This document shows, piece by piece, positions 49,589-58,962 of a DNA stretch of 64,000 bases. Each line of letters opens with the position of its first letter. The first letter of the stretch is position 1. Under the pieces are notes generated by a model. That model saw only the letters and a program-made list of their open reading frames with translations, searched no databases and had not been told where the DNA came from. Source of the DNA: Calditrichota bacterium (GTDB lineage: Bacteria; Zhuqueibacterota; Zhuqueibacteria; Zhuqueibacterales; Geothermadaptataceae); assembly GCA_008501765.1 (NCBI GenBank), contig QQUE01000002.1, positions 866,336 through 930,335 on the forward strand. Direction: 5' to 3'. The position numbers and the translations under genes were made by a program.

Positions 49589-50437
49589 ATGAATAAGCAA
49601 AAAATAACAATTTTAACTTTCTCGCTTCTCCTCGTTGGATCGATGCTTTCTGCGCAGGGTGATGTTGTTAGAAAACGGCATAATTATGAATTTTCTGCCC
49701 AGGATTATTTAATTTTTGAGATTGAAATTGATGCAGCTGAAGTTAAAATTTCACCCAATACCCATGAAACTGAACTATCTGTTTTTCTAAAATTTAATGA
49801 TGAATCTTTTGATTATGATATTGATTTTGATGAACATGACAATAATATTTCTTTGTCATTTGAGAAAAAACAATGGATCGATGATCACGATGGTCAGTTA
49901 AGGGCGGAGATTGAAATATTACTCCCACCATCCGTGGTTGTAGACCTCGATTGTCGTATTAAGGCCGGAGAAGTCGATATGCAGTTGGGGGATTTATCCC
50001 TGAAGCGCCTTGCCCTCAAAACCTGGGCAGGGGACGTCCGAGTTGATTTTCAACAACCCAATAGAATTGCCATGCGCTCGCTGTTATTGAATACAAAAAT
50101 TGGCGAGACACGGCTGAAGAATTTGGGCAATGCCCGTTTCCGCCACGCAGAAATAAATAACGGAATTGGTCAGCTTGAAATTGATTTTACCGGCTTGGCA
50201 GAGGGCGCATCGGCGGATGTTGATCTTGATATTGGCGCGACAGAGATTTTCATTCCTGATGAGGTCGGGGTTAAGTTGAGTGTTCATAAATTTCTGTTTT
50301 TATCACAAGTTGATATTCCTCACAAACTGCGGAAGAAAGGCAAATATTATATTAGTGATAACTATCACCGGGACGATAAATCAGTCATCTTAAAAGTGAA
50401 GCCCGGAATTGGTGATCTCCGAATTTCTTACCATTAA
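49589..50437 (+). CDS. Exported DUF4097-like (toastrack) protein
   Basis: A 282-residue exported protein (signal cleavage near SAQG). The mature part is a regular beta-rich sequence: EIEIDAAEVKISPN at the start, then D/N-rich strands, LDCRIKAGEVDMQLGD and ALKTWAGDVRVD, and a later D-L-D-I-G-A-T-E-I repeat. This stacking matches DUF4097/LiaF-type toastrack domains. The start is ATG at 49589, after AAAGGA at 12 bp. The alternative at 49559 gives an unlikely extra head. It lies 50 bp after the bactofilin-like/Omp85 gene, suggesting a common envelope role. No ligand or partner can be inferred. Confidence 0.75.
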   Translation: MNKQKITILTFSLLLVGSMLSAQGDVVRKRHNYEFSAQDYLIFEIEIDAAEVKISPNTHETELSVFLKFNDESFDYDIDFDEHDNNISLSFEKKQWIDDHDGQLRAEIEILLPPSVVVDLDCRIKAGEVDMQLGDLSLKRLALKTWAGDVRVDFQQPNRIAMRSLLLNTKIGETRLKNLGNARFRHAEINNGIGQLEIDFTGLAEGASADVDLDIGATEIFIPDEVGVKLSVHKFLFLSQVDIPHKLRKKGKYYISDNYHRDDKSVILKVKPGIGDLRISYH

Positions 50438-51119
50438 TTTTGTAAACCGTGATCATATCGGGAAAATATTCTTCCCTGTGATTTGATTCAATCCCACCAA
50501 GCCTGAATAATTCTCACGCTGAGCAGCAGAGCCCGCGAATAAAAAATCCAATGAATTCAAATATACTCAGGGCGCTCCGCGCTTCGACGTGATGCTTTTC
50601 TTGCGAACAAAATTTTCCCAACAGCTTGTTTAAAAAGACTGAATTATCATTAATTTAGGTTTAAAATCGGATGTCTTATGAATAATGCCGGCTAAACTAA
50701 TGACCTGCTGGCGACGAATTATTGATAGTTTTGGCAAAATGTTTCGAAGGTTTCTAATTTTTAGAATGGAGGTGGTTAGAAACTAAAACGGCGAAAATAG
50801 ATTTCGCCGTTCCAGGAGAGGAGGTGGAGTTATATGATAAGTTGGTGTAAGTAAATGAAATTCTGGAAATTCGATTTACAACAAGTGTTCCAAAAAAAAA
50901 TGAAGATCGAAGTAATCTTTTCCCGATTGATTTCCTGCCTTTTAAGATAAAATCGACAGTTCTTGCCGTTCATGGGATACGATGGCCGTATCATTTTGGT
51001 ACATAAAGTGCCAAAATCGCACAATCAGTTTTCGCCACCTGATTACTGGATAATTTTTCATCCTTGATTTCATTCTCAGGGCGAAGTACCTTGTCCGGGA
51101 ATTTATAATAGGAGAAAAA
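50438..51119. other. Long leader region upstream of mtnA
   Basis: This 682-bp gap has no convincing gene. It contains a stem ACGGCGAAA/TTTCGCCGT near 50788-50812, flanked on both sides by GGAGGTGG sequences. The second, GGAGGTGGAG, immediately precedes a six-codon ORF, ATG-ATA-AGT-TGG-TGT-AAG-stop, near 50834. Two further small hairpins, GATACG/CGTATC and ATTTTGG/CCAAAAT, sit back to back near 50976-51017. No known SAM-riboswitch core was recognised. Transcriptional control of mtnA is possible but unproven. Confidence 0.4.
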
Positions 51120-52166
51120 ATGCCTGTCACTTCAATTTCATGGCAGTCTAATATTTTGCGCATTATAGACCAGACAAAGCTGCCGAACGAATTGGTTTAT
51201 TTGGATATCGCCGATATCCCAACACTCGTGGAAGCGATAATGAAATTACGCGTCAGGGGCGCACCCGCCATCGGGGTTGCCGCAGCATTTGGCGTCGTCA
51301 TTGGCGTTCAAGACTATGAAGATGACGCATCAAAAAAAACTTTTTTTAGCCTGTTGGATTCAACTGTTCAGCAATTAAGAAATACCCGGCCAACTGCCGT
51401 AAACCTTGCCTGGGCCCTGGAAAGTATGCGGGAGGTGGCACAAAAATATCATCACGAATCAATTTCAGCGATTAAAGAAAAGTTGCTGCTAAAAGCAAAA
51501 AAAATATATACGGATGACCAGGCAATAAATCGAAAATTAGCGAAATTTGGTGCAAATCTTATCCAGGATAATGCTCAAATCATAACACATTGCAACACGG
51601 GGGCATTAGCGACTGTCGATTATGGAACAGCGCTCGGCTCGCTTTTTTATGCCCATTCTTGTGGGAAAAAGATGCATGTTTGGGTTGATGAAACACGGCC
51701 ATTGTTGCAGGGAGCCCGCTTAAATATGTGGGAGCTGCAAAATGAAGGGATTAATTGTACATTGATTTGTGATAATACGGCGGCATTTGTCATGCAAAAA
51801 AATCATATTGATTTATGCATTGTTGGTGCGGATCGCATCGCCGCAAATGGCGATACCGCCAATAAAATTGGAACATACTCCCTCGCGGTTCTCGCCAAAT
51901 ACCACAAAATTCCGTTTTATGTAGCGGCCCCAACCAGCACATTTGATCCAACTTTAACGAGCGGGAATGATATTCCAATAGAAGAACGACCGAAGGAAGA
52001 AATTATCGACAGTTTTGGATGCCGGACAGCTCCACAAAATAGCAAGGTGTATTCCCCCGCCTTTGATGTGACGCCGCATACGTTGATTTCAGCCATTATT
52101 ACCGAGCGGGGAGTGATAAATTCACCCGATACGCATTCTACTCTTGAACTCCTAAAAAAGCCTTGA
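51120..52166 (+). CDS. mtnA: S-methyl-5-thioribose-1-phosphate isomerase
   Basis: This enzyme converts 5-methylthioribose-1-phosphate to 5-methylthioribulose-1-phosphate in the methionine salvage pathway. The 348-residue protein has the MtnA/eIF2B-like start RVRGAPAIGVAAAFGV, the catalytic Cys158 in HCNTGALATVDYGTALG, and the acid Asp238 in GADRIAANGDTANKIGTYS. GGAG lies just before the ATG. No other salvage genes adjoin it. The closest methionine gene is metH at 32-36 kb on the same strand. The long 5' region may carry regulation. Confidence 0.95.
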   Translation: MPVTSISWQSNILRIIDQTKLPNELVYLDIADIPTLVEAIMKLRVRGAPAIGVAAAFGVVIGVQDYEDDASKKTFFSLLDSTVQQLRNTRPTAVNLAWALESMREVAQKYHHESISAIKEKLLLKAKKIYTDDQAINRKLAKFGANLIQDNAQIITHCNTGALATVDYGTALGSLFYAHSCGKKMHVWVDETRPLLQGARLNMWELQNEGINCTLICDNTAAFVMQKNHIDLCIVGADRIAANGDTANKIGTYSLAVLAKYHKIPFYVAAPTSTFDPTLTSGNDIPIEERPKEEIIDSFGCRTAPQNSKVYSPAFDVTPHTLISAIITERGVINSPDTHSTLELLKKP

Positions 52167-52265
52167 TTGTTAGCACGAATTCGGATATATTTCTTGCAAT
52201 TTTTACAGCCAATAATCTTGTAAAATATATAACTTTTAAAATTATTATACTCAAAGGAGAGAGGG

Positions 52266-53372
52266 ATGCTTAAAAACATCTATACAATTCTTGGTGTTTT
52301 GGTGTTGGTATCAGCGATGCTCGTTGGTTGCCAACCGAAAGAAATAACATCTGCAAAAGTTTACAAGCAGCAAAAAGATTGGGATAATGCCATTGTTCAG
52401 CTTGAAAAAGCGGTTGTTGCCTACCCGGCAAACGCGGAAGCTCATTTTCTTTTAGGTGAAGCCTATGGCGAGAAAAAACGCTGGGCTGATATGACAAAGG
52501 AATTCGATGAAAGTTTGAAAATTGGACCTGCTCATGAAAACGATATTAAATATTATCGTGACAAATACTGGGTAGAAAGTTTCAACAAAGGGGTAGAACT
52601 CTTTAATAAGGAAGATCTGGATGCGGCAGTCGCTTCGTTGAAATTAGCCGAGCTCATCGATGCTTCCCGGCCTGAATCTTACCGGAATATTGCTGTTGCC
52701 TATGTTCGTCAGGACAAACTTGATGAAGCGATTGAAGCATACCAAAAGGCGATCAACGTTGATGACAAGCATGTTGAGACCATTAATAACATGGGTTTGA
52801 CTTATTTTCAGATGAACAAATTTGAAGATGCTATCAATACATTTAACAAGACCCTCGCCATCGATCCTTCAAATGAAAAGGCTATTTCAACGCTTGCTTT
52901 CTCTTATGATCGATTGGGCCAGGCTGATAAAGCCATTGGTGCTTATGAAACTGCTTTGAAAAATGACCCCGATAATGCAGATTTATTGTTCAATTATGCT
53001 CGGTTGTTCTATCAGAAAGAGGAATATAAAAAAGCCATTTCGATTCTTGAAAAAGTTGTCTCAAATAATCCGAACGACTATGAATCTCTTTTGAGTGTCG
53101 GTGATTCTTATCTTCGAATTGGCGAAGACTTTAAAAATGATGCTAATAAACTTGATGCCGACGGCGGTAGTACCAAAAAAATCGATGAGTTGCGTAACTT
53201 GGCAAAAGAATCGTACTCGAAAGCAATTAAGTATTTGGAGCGTGCCGTGGGGATCAAAGATAATGTCTCAACTATTTGGCACAATTTGGGTGTTGCGTAC
53301 ATCAATGCTGGCCGGGTAGAAGAAGGAACAAAAGCTTTTGAAAAAGCTGAAGCGCTCAAAAGTGCAAAATAG
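52266..53372 (+). CDS. TPR-repeat lipoprotein
   Basis: A 368-residue lipoprotein (lipobox LVGC, Cys22). About eight tetratricopeptide repeats fill residues 30-365, for example DKLDEAIEAYQKAINVDDKH, followed by NNMGLTYFQMNKFEDAINTF. It probably scaffolds protein-protein contacts at the outer-membrane inner leaflet or in the periplasm. The start is preceded by AAAGGAGAG. A possible promoter (TTTACA at 52202, TATATA 18 bp on) lies 35 bp upstream of that. The gene ends at a bidirectional terminator. No specific partner is evident. Confidence 0.9.
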   Translation: MLKNIYTILGVLVLVSAMLVGCQPKEITSAKVYKQQKDWDNAIVQLEKAVVAYPANAEAHFLLGEAYGEKKRWADMTKEFDESLKIGPAHENDIKYYRDKYWVESFNKGVELFNKEDLDAAVASLKLAELIDASRPESYRNIAVAYVRQDKLDEAIEAYQKAINVDDKHVETINNMGLTYFQMNKFEDAINTFNKTLAIDPSNEKAISTLAFSYDRLGQADKAIGAYETALKNDPDNADLLFNYARLFYQKEEYKKAISILEKVVSNNPNDYESLLSVGDSYLRIGEDFKNDANKLDADGGSTKKIDELRNLAKESYSKAIKYLERAVGIKDNVSTIWHNLGVAYINAGRVEEGTKAFEKAEALKSAK

Positions 53373-53393
53373 TTAAATTTTGATATTTTGAAA

Positions 53394-53428
53394 TAAAAAA
53401 AGCCCTGCAATGCGAGGGCTTTTTTTTT
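53394..53428. terminator. Bidirectional rho-independent terminator
   Basis: AAAAAAGCCCT pairs with AGGGCTTTTTT around an 8-base loop. The A and T runs on each side let it stop both the TPR gene and the convergent glycosyltransferase gene. Confidence 0.9.
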
Positions 53429-53465
53429 AAGATTTGAGGGGGCGCATTTTGTAGTTTTAATTCAA

Positions 53466-54962
53466 TTAAATGCTGCCATTTTTATTCAGTTTCATTCGCC
53501 TGTTCAGCGCATCCTGGCGTGCATTGTTTTTATTATAGACCTTCATCGCCGGCGGCCGCTGCACGTCTGTATTGTCATCATGCCGACGATAGCGATAGAG
53601 AACATCGTGGACGCGGTCCACATCATATTTTTCCGATATTTTTAGCACCATATCGTAATCCTCGCCAAAATTACCATAATCTTTCTCGTTATATAATCCA
53701 AACTCCATTAATACTTTCTTGTGGAAAAATCGCAATGCGCCTGCACCATCTACGCGTAATATATTGTTTCTATTGTACTCAAGATGTTTGATTATACCCA
53801 TTCCCGCAATCGGTTTGCTATCGATATCGATGAGATCATAATAACTTATTGCCAAACCACATTTGGGGTGACTCTCCATGTAATTCACCATCGATTCCAG
53901 GGTATGCTCGGTGTATTCATCGTCTGAATCCAGTTGGGATATATATTTTCCACGGGCCGCTCTAATTCCTGTGTTCAGTGCATCAGCGATGCAGATTCCA
54001 TTATGTTGGATTAGTTTCACCCTCGGATCATCAATGGATAAAACTTCTTCCTGCGTGCCATCTGTGGAGCCATTATCGACAACGATAATTTCAAAATCAC
54101 TGAAAGTGCCGTTGAGCACCCGCTGAATCGTATGTTTAATAAAGTGTTTTCTGTTTAAAATTGGAATGACGATTGAAACTGCGCAATCAAATGTTTCAGA
54201 TGCAGAATAGGTTATTTCCTCGTTTCGGTGTGATAAATAGCTCCCCTTCCGTTTTAAGTATTCAGCAAATACAAATTCAATCTCGCGTTCCATTTCCTGG
54301 GTATAAAAGAGGTAACTAAATCCGCCCTTGGCACCTTGGCCTGGCGCATGCAGTTTACTCATTGCGGGGTCTATTTCTTCTGTTTCCCGGACAATGCTTT
54401 TGTAAAGCGGTTTGTCAATATGCATAATTTTGACTGTATCCTGGACTCTCAACCTAAAATCATATTCTTCTGAGTGAAACAAATGCTCGTCAAAGCCATT
54501 ATTCTCAAGCAATGTCTGCTTGCGGTAAATTCTAAAAAAACCCAGCGAAAAGCGTTCGTCGATATTGTTTTGAAAGGGCCATAATTTTACAGTATTTTCT
54601 TTTTGTTGGAAATTTATGCTGATGTAATCTCCATAAACGACTGCGGTTTTATTATCTAAAAATGATTCTTTTACCGATGGCCAATCGGTTGGGATGATTT
54701 CGATATCCGGTGGAAGAATGGCAATATATGATCCAGCTGCGAGCATGGAGCCATCATTAAATAGTGCCGCCCGGTTGCGGTGTGAACGACGAACATAGCG
54801 TATATTGGGATTTGAGCTCAATTCATCGTTTTCATTCGGGTTATTTCGTTCATCAAAGAGAATTATTTCGTGTTCAAACGGCAACGTCTGAATTGATTTA
54901 ATTTGTGCATCGATTAATTGTCCATCCTCATAAAAAGGAATTATAAAACTAAATTCTACCAC
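53466..54962 (-). CDS. Glycosyltransferase with two GT2-type (GT-A) domains
   Basis: A 498-residue protein. The N-terminal GT-A-like domain (about 1-190) begins VEFSFIIPFYEDG. It has a PPD in the position of the metal-binding DxD, so it may be inactive. The C-terminal domain (about 255-480) is a canonical family 2 transferase, VSIVIPILNRKHFI, then NGSTDGTQEEV and the metal site Q-L-D-S-D-D-E. The probable role is transfer of sugars to surface glycans. The start is GTG with AAGGA 7 bp upstream. There is no signal or membrane helix. Its only neighbour in the same direction is a NAGPA protein. Confidence 0.9.
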   Translation of the reverse strand: MVEFSFIIPFYEDGQLIDAQIKSIQTLPFEHEIILFDERNNPNENDELSSNPNIRYVRRSHRNRAALFNDGSMLAAGSYIAILPPDIEIIPTDWPSVKESFLDNKTAVVYGDYISINFQQKENTVKLWPFQNNIDERFSLGFFRIYRKQTLLENNGFDEHLFHSEEYDFRLRVQDTVKIMHIDKPLYKSIVRETEEIDPAMSKLHAPGQGAKGGFSYLFYTQEMEREIEFVFAEYLKRKGSYLSHRNEEITYSASETFDCAVSIVIPILNRKHFIKHTIQRVLNGTFSDFEIIVVDNGSTDGTQEEVLSIDDPRVKLIQHNGICIADALNTGIRAARGKYISQLDSDDEYTEHTLESMVNYMESHPKCGLAISYYDLIDIDSKPIAGMGIIKHLEYNRNNILRVDGAGALRFFHKKVLMEFGLYNEKDYGNFGEDYDMVLKISEKYDVDRVHDVLYRYRRHDDNTDVQRPPAMKVYNKNNARQDALNRRMKLNKNGSI

Positions 54963-55053
54963 GATTCTGTCCTTTTCTTCTAATGCTAAAGCGCAATTTA
55001 TTTGTTTAATTCAAAATTAATAATAGCTAAAATGGTGCAGAAAATGCCGTCAA

Positions 55054-56760
55054 TTATTTTGTGATTATGATTGACAACGGCATCAGGCGGTCTTTGTGGC
55101 CGATATCCGAGGGGAGGTTTACAATTCCCTTGTCCAAATCTCTTTTTAGACCAATCCCTGACTTTCTAAAATTTGTTAGCTGCAATACGCTGGAGCCGCC
55201 GCCATCAAGGTTTAAAGCTGAATTATATCCAGATATCCGGCAAAACTCAGCCACGTCTCTTAGGCGCGCACCAATTGAATGCTCTTCAAAACGTCCATCG
55301 ATTATGCCAAAAACGAGGTTGTTATCACTCTCGATGGCGAGAAAACTCCGCGGCGCCCTGGTTATTGAAATATCAAATGGAAAACGAGTCGGTGCCACAC
55401 CCTTGCTGTTTATCACCCCGTTCATTCGCGTTGCGAGGAACTCTTCGCAATGATTTTTATCGTCAAAAAATGTATCAGCAATGCTCTTGTTCTGCTGCAA
55501 CAAAATTGGCCCGGCAGCCAACGCAGATTTGATTTTTCCCATCCCAAGATTTTTATTTAAAAATTGGAAAGAAAACCGGCTGCCATGATTTTCAAAGTGC
55601 TCTAAAATTAACGGTGCATTCTCCCGGTCAGGGATGGAGAGTACGAATCCGCTATCAGGAATGCGGCTATTTCCACCGACACGCATCGAGACACATTCAC
55701 CGAAAATAATGCTCAAATCGACAACATTGCCCTGTGGTGTGCGTTGTCTATCCGGCGCTTTGTCTGCCTGGTATCGGGGTGTAAAAACTATAATATTTTT
55801 ACCACTGCCCCTCGGATCATTGACATGAAATCCATGATCACTCTCAAATTGCAGCACCTGATTATTCCAGGGTAGTTTCAGTGCAATATTTTGCATTGAA
55901 ACATGCGTGATTTTGGCCTGATTATTTTCATCAATCAAGATTGTGCCTCTGTTCAAAAGCGGCAGTTGCAGCATTTGGCCATCGCGAATTATTAGTCCGA
56001 TAGGATCGTTCATTGCGGAAAACGGGTGACTGTACTCTTCGGGAAAATTTAAAAAAAAGCCGGCATTGCCGAATGCGGTGGCAGATATCTGATCCTGCGT
56101 CATTCTTTTGTTCAAATCAGATACAGTTTTTGAGATGAGATGGCTTCCCGCGACTTGCACAATTTTTTTTATAGTTCGGGTGTCCGTAGCGCTCCTGTTT
56201 TTCCCGATGTACATGTCTGCAAACGCATTGAGATTTAACCAGGTACTGAGCTCCTCATCCCCCCTAACTCGAAAACCCGTTGTGCTATATTTTACACGAT
56301 TATTTGCTATTGCTTTTTGCGTCGCGTCGATGAATATATTTTCCGAACCGAAGATATATTTATCGTTTTTATTGGCGCTAACCTGGCACGTCTGACTTTG
56401 GATTTTATTTTGCAATGCCCGGTTTCTCGGAAGAAATGCAACCGGTTCGACATCTCCTTTCGCTACACGAATTTGCCCGCTGGCCCAAACTGTTTGCCAG
56501 TAGGCGTTGGCAATGGCCTCTTTTATCCGATCATCTTTTAATACTTTGTGCTGCGCATGAACCGGGAATAAATCAAAGTTTTCCGGTGGAAAAGAGACAA
56601 GATTAAAGGCAATATTTACCGATTTGTCCTTTCCGGGCATACGCATGCGGATTCTCTGCCAGGATGATTTCGTGCTGAGTTTTTTTTTCTGATTTTCTAT
56701 AATATCATATTCAGATTGGTTGCTGAACAGGCCGGCGATTTTTTCTGGATAAAAGGGCAT
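55054..56760 (-). CDS. NAGPA/DUF2233-type phosphodiester glycosidase-like protein
   Basis: A 568-residue protein whose C-terminal two thirds fits the phosphodiester glycosidase (NAGPA) family. ATAFGNAGFFLNFP lies near residue 240. The hallmark ALNLDGGGSSVL, with a C-terminal LSIIITK strand, sits near 520-568. The first ~230 residues are unassigned. No signal peptide is visible, although family members are often exported, so the substrate and location are open. The AT-rich gap of 325 bp before it (56761-57085) shows no feature besides the HDOD terminator. It may share a transcript with the glycosyltransferase gene 91 bp downstream. Confidence 0.82.
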   Translation of the reverse strand: MPFYPEKIAGLFSNQSEYDIIENQKKKLSTKSSWQRIRMRMPGKDKSVNIAFNLVSFPPENFDLFPVHAQHKVLKDDRIKEAIANAYWQTVWASGQIRVAKGDVEPVAFLPRNRALQNKIQSQTCQVSANKNDKYIFGSENIFIDATQKAIANNRVKYSTTGFRVRGDEELSTWLNLNAFADMYIGKNRSATDTRTIKKIVQVAGSHLISKTVSDLNKRMTQDQISATAFGNAGFFLNFPEEYSHPFSAMNDPIGLIIRDGQMLQLPLLNRGTILIDENNQAKITHVSMQNIALKLPWNNQVLQFESDHGFHVNDPRGSGKNIIVFTPRYQADKAPDRQRTPQGNVVDLSIIFGECVSMRVGGNSRIPDSGFVLSIPDRENAPLILEHFENHGSRFSFQFLNKNLGMGKIKSALAAGPILLQQNKSIADTFFDDKNHCEEFLATRMNGVINSKGVAPTRFPFDISITRAPRSFLAIESDNNLVFGIIDGRFEEHSIGARLRDVAEFCRISGYNSALNLDGGGSSVLQLTNFRKSGIGLKRDLDKGIVNLPSDIGHKDRLMPLSIIITK

Positions 56761-57085
56761 AAATCAAATAAAATTTAAGTTTTTTAATCAAATTAACTTT
56801 CAAAATAAAAAGGAAACTTTTAATAATCCAGATATTTTTCTGATAATATTTTTTAATTTTTACGCTGTTTCGAAAAATGAAAGATATCCACTAATTTTCT
56901 AACTCTTCAATGCTAATCGTCACTCCGCTTTCTGGCTTTTTAAAACACTGATTAATACCTGAATCTGTGCTTGAGGCTATGATCTCCTGGCATTTCATGC
57001 TGTGTAATCCGGCATGACTATTTCGTAAGTCAATTATCGATTGTGGGTGTTAAAACTATTTTGAACAAAGGATTGATTTCTATAT

Positions 57086-57120
57086 AAAAAAAAAGCATGT
57101 GGAATTGCTACCACATGCTT
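57086..57120 (-). terminator. Rho-independent terminator of the HDOD gene
   Basis: AAGCATGTGG (57093-57102) pairs perfectly with CCACATGCTT (57111-57120) around an 8-base loop. A T run follows on the minus strand. It lies 22 bp after the HDOD stop. Confidence 0.92.
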
Positions 57121-57142
57121 AAAATTTGAATTGATGCCGTGT

Positions 57143-57997
57143 TTATTGAATATTTTTAAACATTTCTTCTGCCTGATCGACTTCGTTTTGAATTTCTTCC
57201 AACCATTTTTCAATTTCTTCAGCTGATAAATCAAGACGGGCAAAGGCATATGAATCTATTTCTTTGTTTGGTGAGGTTTCTGCGAAATCCAATCCCATTC
57301 CTTTGCATAAAATATTGGCAATATGAACTATAGAGACCAGCCGAGGATCTTCGGTTGCTTCGCCCGGGGTGTGGTGCAAATCGATAACTTCAATCAATGG
57401 CAGCGGCAGATTCCATTTGTCAGCGAGATAACTGCCCAAATCACAGTGTGTTCCGCGGTAAACTTCTAATTCTGCCTCATAAAAGGAAATCTTTTTCTCA
57501 GCAATAACGCTCAGCACTTTTTCCAACTCATCCTGAAAATATTGCTGGAGAATAATTTTGCCAATATCGTGGACGATTCCTGCTGAAAACGCTTTTTCAG
57601 CATCGACGTGTAGTTTACGTGCAAGATAGCGTGCGATTAATCCCGTAGCAATCGAGTGCTTCCAGAAATCTTTCATATTAAAACCACTTACGGTGTTGCC
57701 GTGATTTAATGCTCTAAAAATTGAAATACTCATCACAGTATTTTTAGTCGCGTTAAACCCCAATAAAACAACAGCATCCTGCACAGTCATTATTTTTCGG
57801 CTGAATCCAAAAAACGGGGAATTTACAATTTTTAATAGTTTCATGGAAATTGCCTGGTCCGTTTGAATGACCTCTGCCAGTTGTTTTGCAGTCACATTGG
57901 GTTTTGCAATCAATTCACTAACTTTAGTAAAAACAGTTGGCAAAGTTGGCAGTGTATCAACGCATTCTAAATTAACTATTAAATTTTCCCAATTCAT
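57143..57997 (-). CDS. HDOD-domain signalling protein
   Basis: A 284-residue protein with an HDOD domain (about 10-205). It has LPTLPTVFTKVSELIAKPN near the start, QAISMKLLKIVNSPFFG, and VHDIGKIIL in the centre. HDOD proteins are HD-domain relatives used in bacterial signalling, often without catalysis. The last ~50 residues are acidic and helical. Start M at 57997 is used because GGAG lies 6 bp upstream. A GTG reading of 4 extra codons is less likely. The gene is separated from the Ogt operon by 175 bp and ends at a strong terminator. No cyclic-nucleotide or receiver domain is attached. Confidence 0.92.
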   Translation of the reverse strand: MNWENLIVNLECVDTLPTLPTVFTKVSELIAKPNVTAKQLAEVIQTDQAISMKLLKIVNSPFFGFSRKIMTVQDAVVLLGFNATKNTVMSISIFRALNHGNTVSGFNMKDFWKHSIATGLIARYLARKLHVDAEKAFSAGIVHDIGKIILQQYFQDELEKVLSVIAEKKISFYEAELEVYRGTHCDLGSYLADKWNLPLPLIEVIDLHHTPGEATEDPRLVSIVHIANILCKGMGLDFAETSPNKEIDSYAFARLDLSAEEIEKWLEEIQNEVDQAEEMFKNIQ

Positions 57998-58183
57998 TCT
58001 ATTCTCCACGTCATCTTAACTATTTGCATTTAAGAATTAATATATTTGTTATTTAAAGCTGGTTTATTCGCCGTTACTTTTTACGAAGAGCGATTCAAAT
58101 TGAATATCGGCATGCTTGCAGCAAATTCGGTAATTATACAAAAGATTCATTTTAATTGAAGTGGGAAGGATTCCGATCCGGAA

Positions 58184-58960
58184 TTAAAACAGGGATAATT
58201 GGTCATTGACCGATGAATGATATATGTTCTCGATTTTCAGTAGTTCTTTTTTAAGCTCAATTCCGCCGGTAAATCCACCGAGCTGTCCATGACCGGCCAA
58301 GATACGGTGGCATGGAATTATTATTGGGATAGGATTTTTTCCAAGAGCATTGCCGACAGCCCGGCTCGCAGTCGGCTGATTTATTCGCTTGGCCAATTCC
58401 CCATAAGTTAAATGTTCTCCAAACCCAAGATGCATTATTTCGTCGAGCACTTTGGATTGGAAGTCCCCCTTAATCAGACTTCTGTCCAGTTGTAAATCGA
58501 AAGAGGTGCGGCGTTTGTTGAAGTATTCCTGCAATTGTTTCTGTACCGGGTACAACGCTTCTTCCGAATGAATGAGCCATTTGCCAGGAAAAAGTCTGTT
58601 CAGCCGCTCATCCAGTTTAAACAAGTCCATTTCACCAAGAAAGATTTTTACGAGACCTAGGTTGGTCATTGCTGCCGAAATTGAGGGAAATCCACTAAAA
58701 TTAAGACGGGAATAGTAAATTTTCCGTTTCTGCGTTTCTTCGAGCATGATGGTGTGCATTTGTGACGGCGAAATTTCTTTTCCCTGCGATTGAAAAATTG
58801 TCTGCATGCCATCGAAAATATTTTGGTAAGTTTCAAAATCACCGATACACTGCTGGCATTTTTGCAAATGCTGCTGGAAGATGTGCTTATTTTCTCCATC
58901 CATCTCATGGCAGAAAAAGGCGATAAAATCATTCTCGGAAATGTGCGCAACGGTTTGCAT
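58184..58960 (-). CDS. Fusion of anti-sigma-type zinc finger with O6-alkylguanine-DNA alkyltransferase
   Basis: A 258-residue protein with two parts. Residues 1-~55 look like a putative zinc finger of the zf-HC2/anti-sigma type: DFIAFFCHEMDG, then H31-x3-C35-x2-C38 in HLQKCQQC. A linker (55-95) follows. Residues about 95-255 are a methylguanine methyltransferase with PCHRI (Cys217 the methyl acceptor), AVGNALGKNP and GGFTGGIELKKELL. This is the Ogt/MGMT C-terminal fold repairing O6-methylguanine. It is the last gene of a four-gene leftward operon, 2 bp after the preceding gene. Fusion to a ZAS-like domain is unusual; a link to stress-responsive transcription is a hypothesis. Confidence 0.88.
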   Translation of the reverse strand: MQTVAHISENDFIAFFCHEMDGENKHIFQQHLQKCQQCIGDFETYQNIFDGMQTIFQSQGKEISPSQMHTIMLEETQKRKIYYSRLNFSGFPSISAAMTNLGLVKIFLGEMDLFKLDERLNRLFPGKWLIHSEEALYPVQKQLQEYFNKRRTSFDLQLDRSLIKGDFQSKVLDEIMHLGFGEHLTYGELAKRINQPTASRAVGNALGKNPIPIIIPCHRILAGHGQLGGFTGGIELKKELLKIENIYHSSVNDQLSLF

Positions 58961-58962
58961 GT

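Noticed and set aside
50438-51119. SAM-I riboswitch upstream of mtnA
   Set aside because: No recognisable core sequence of that class was found; only unassigned hairpins.
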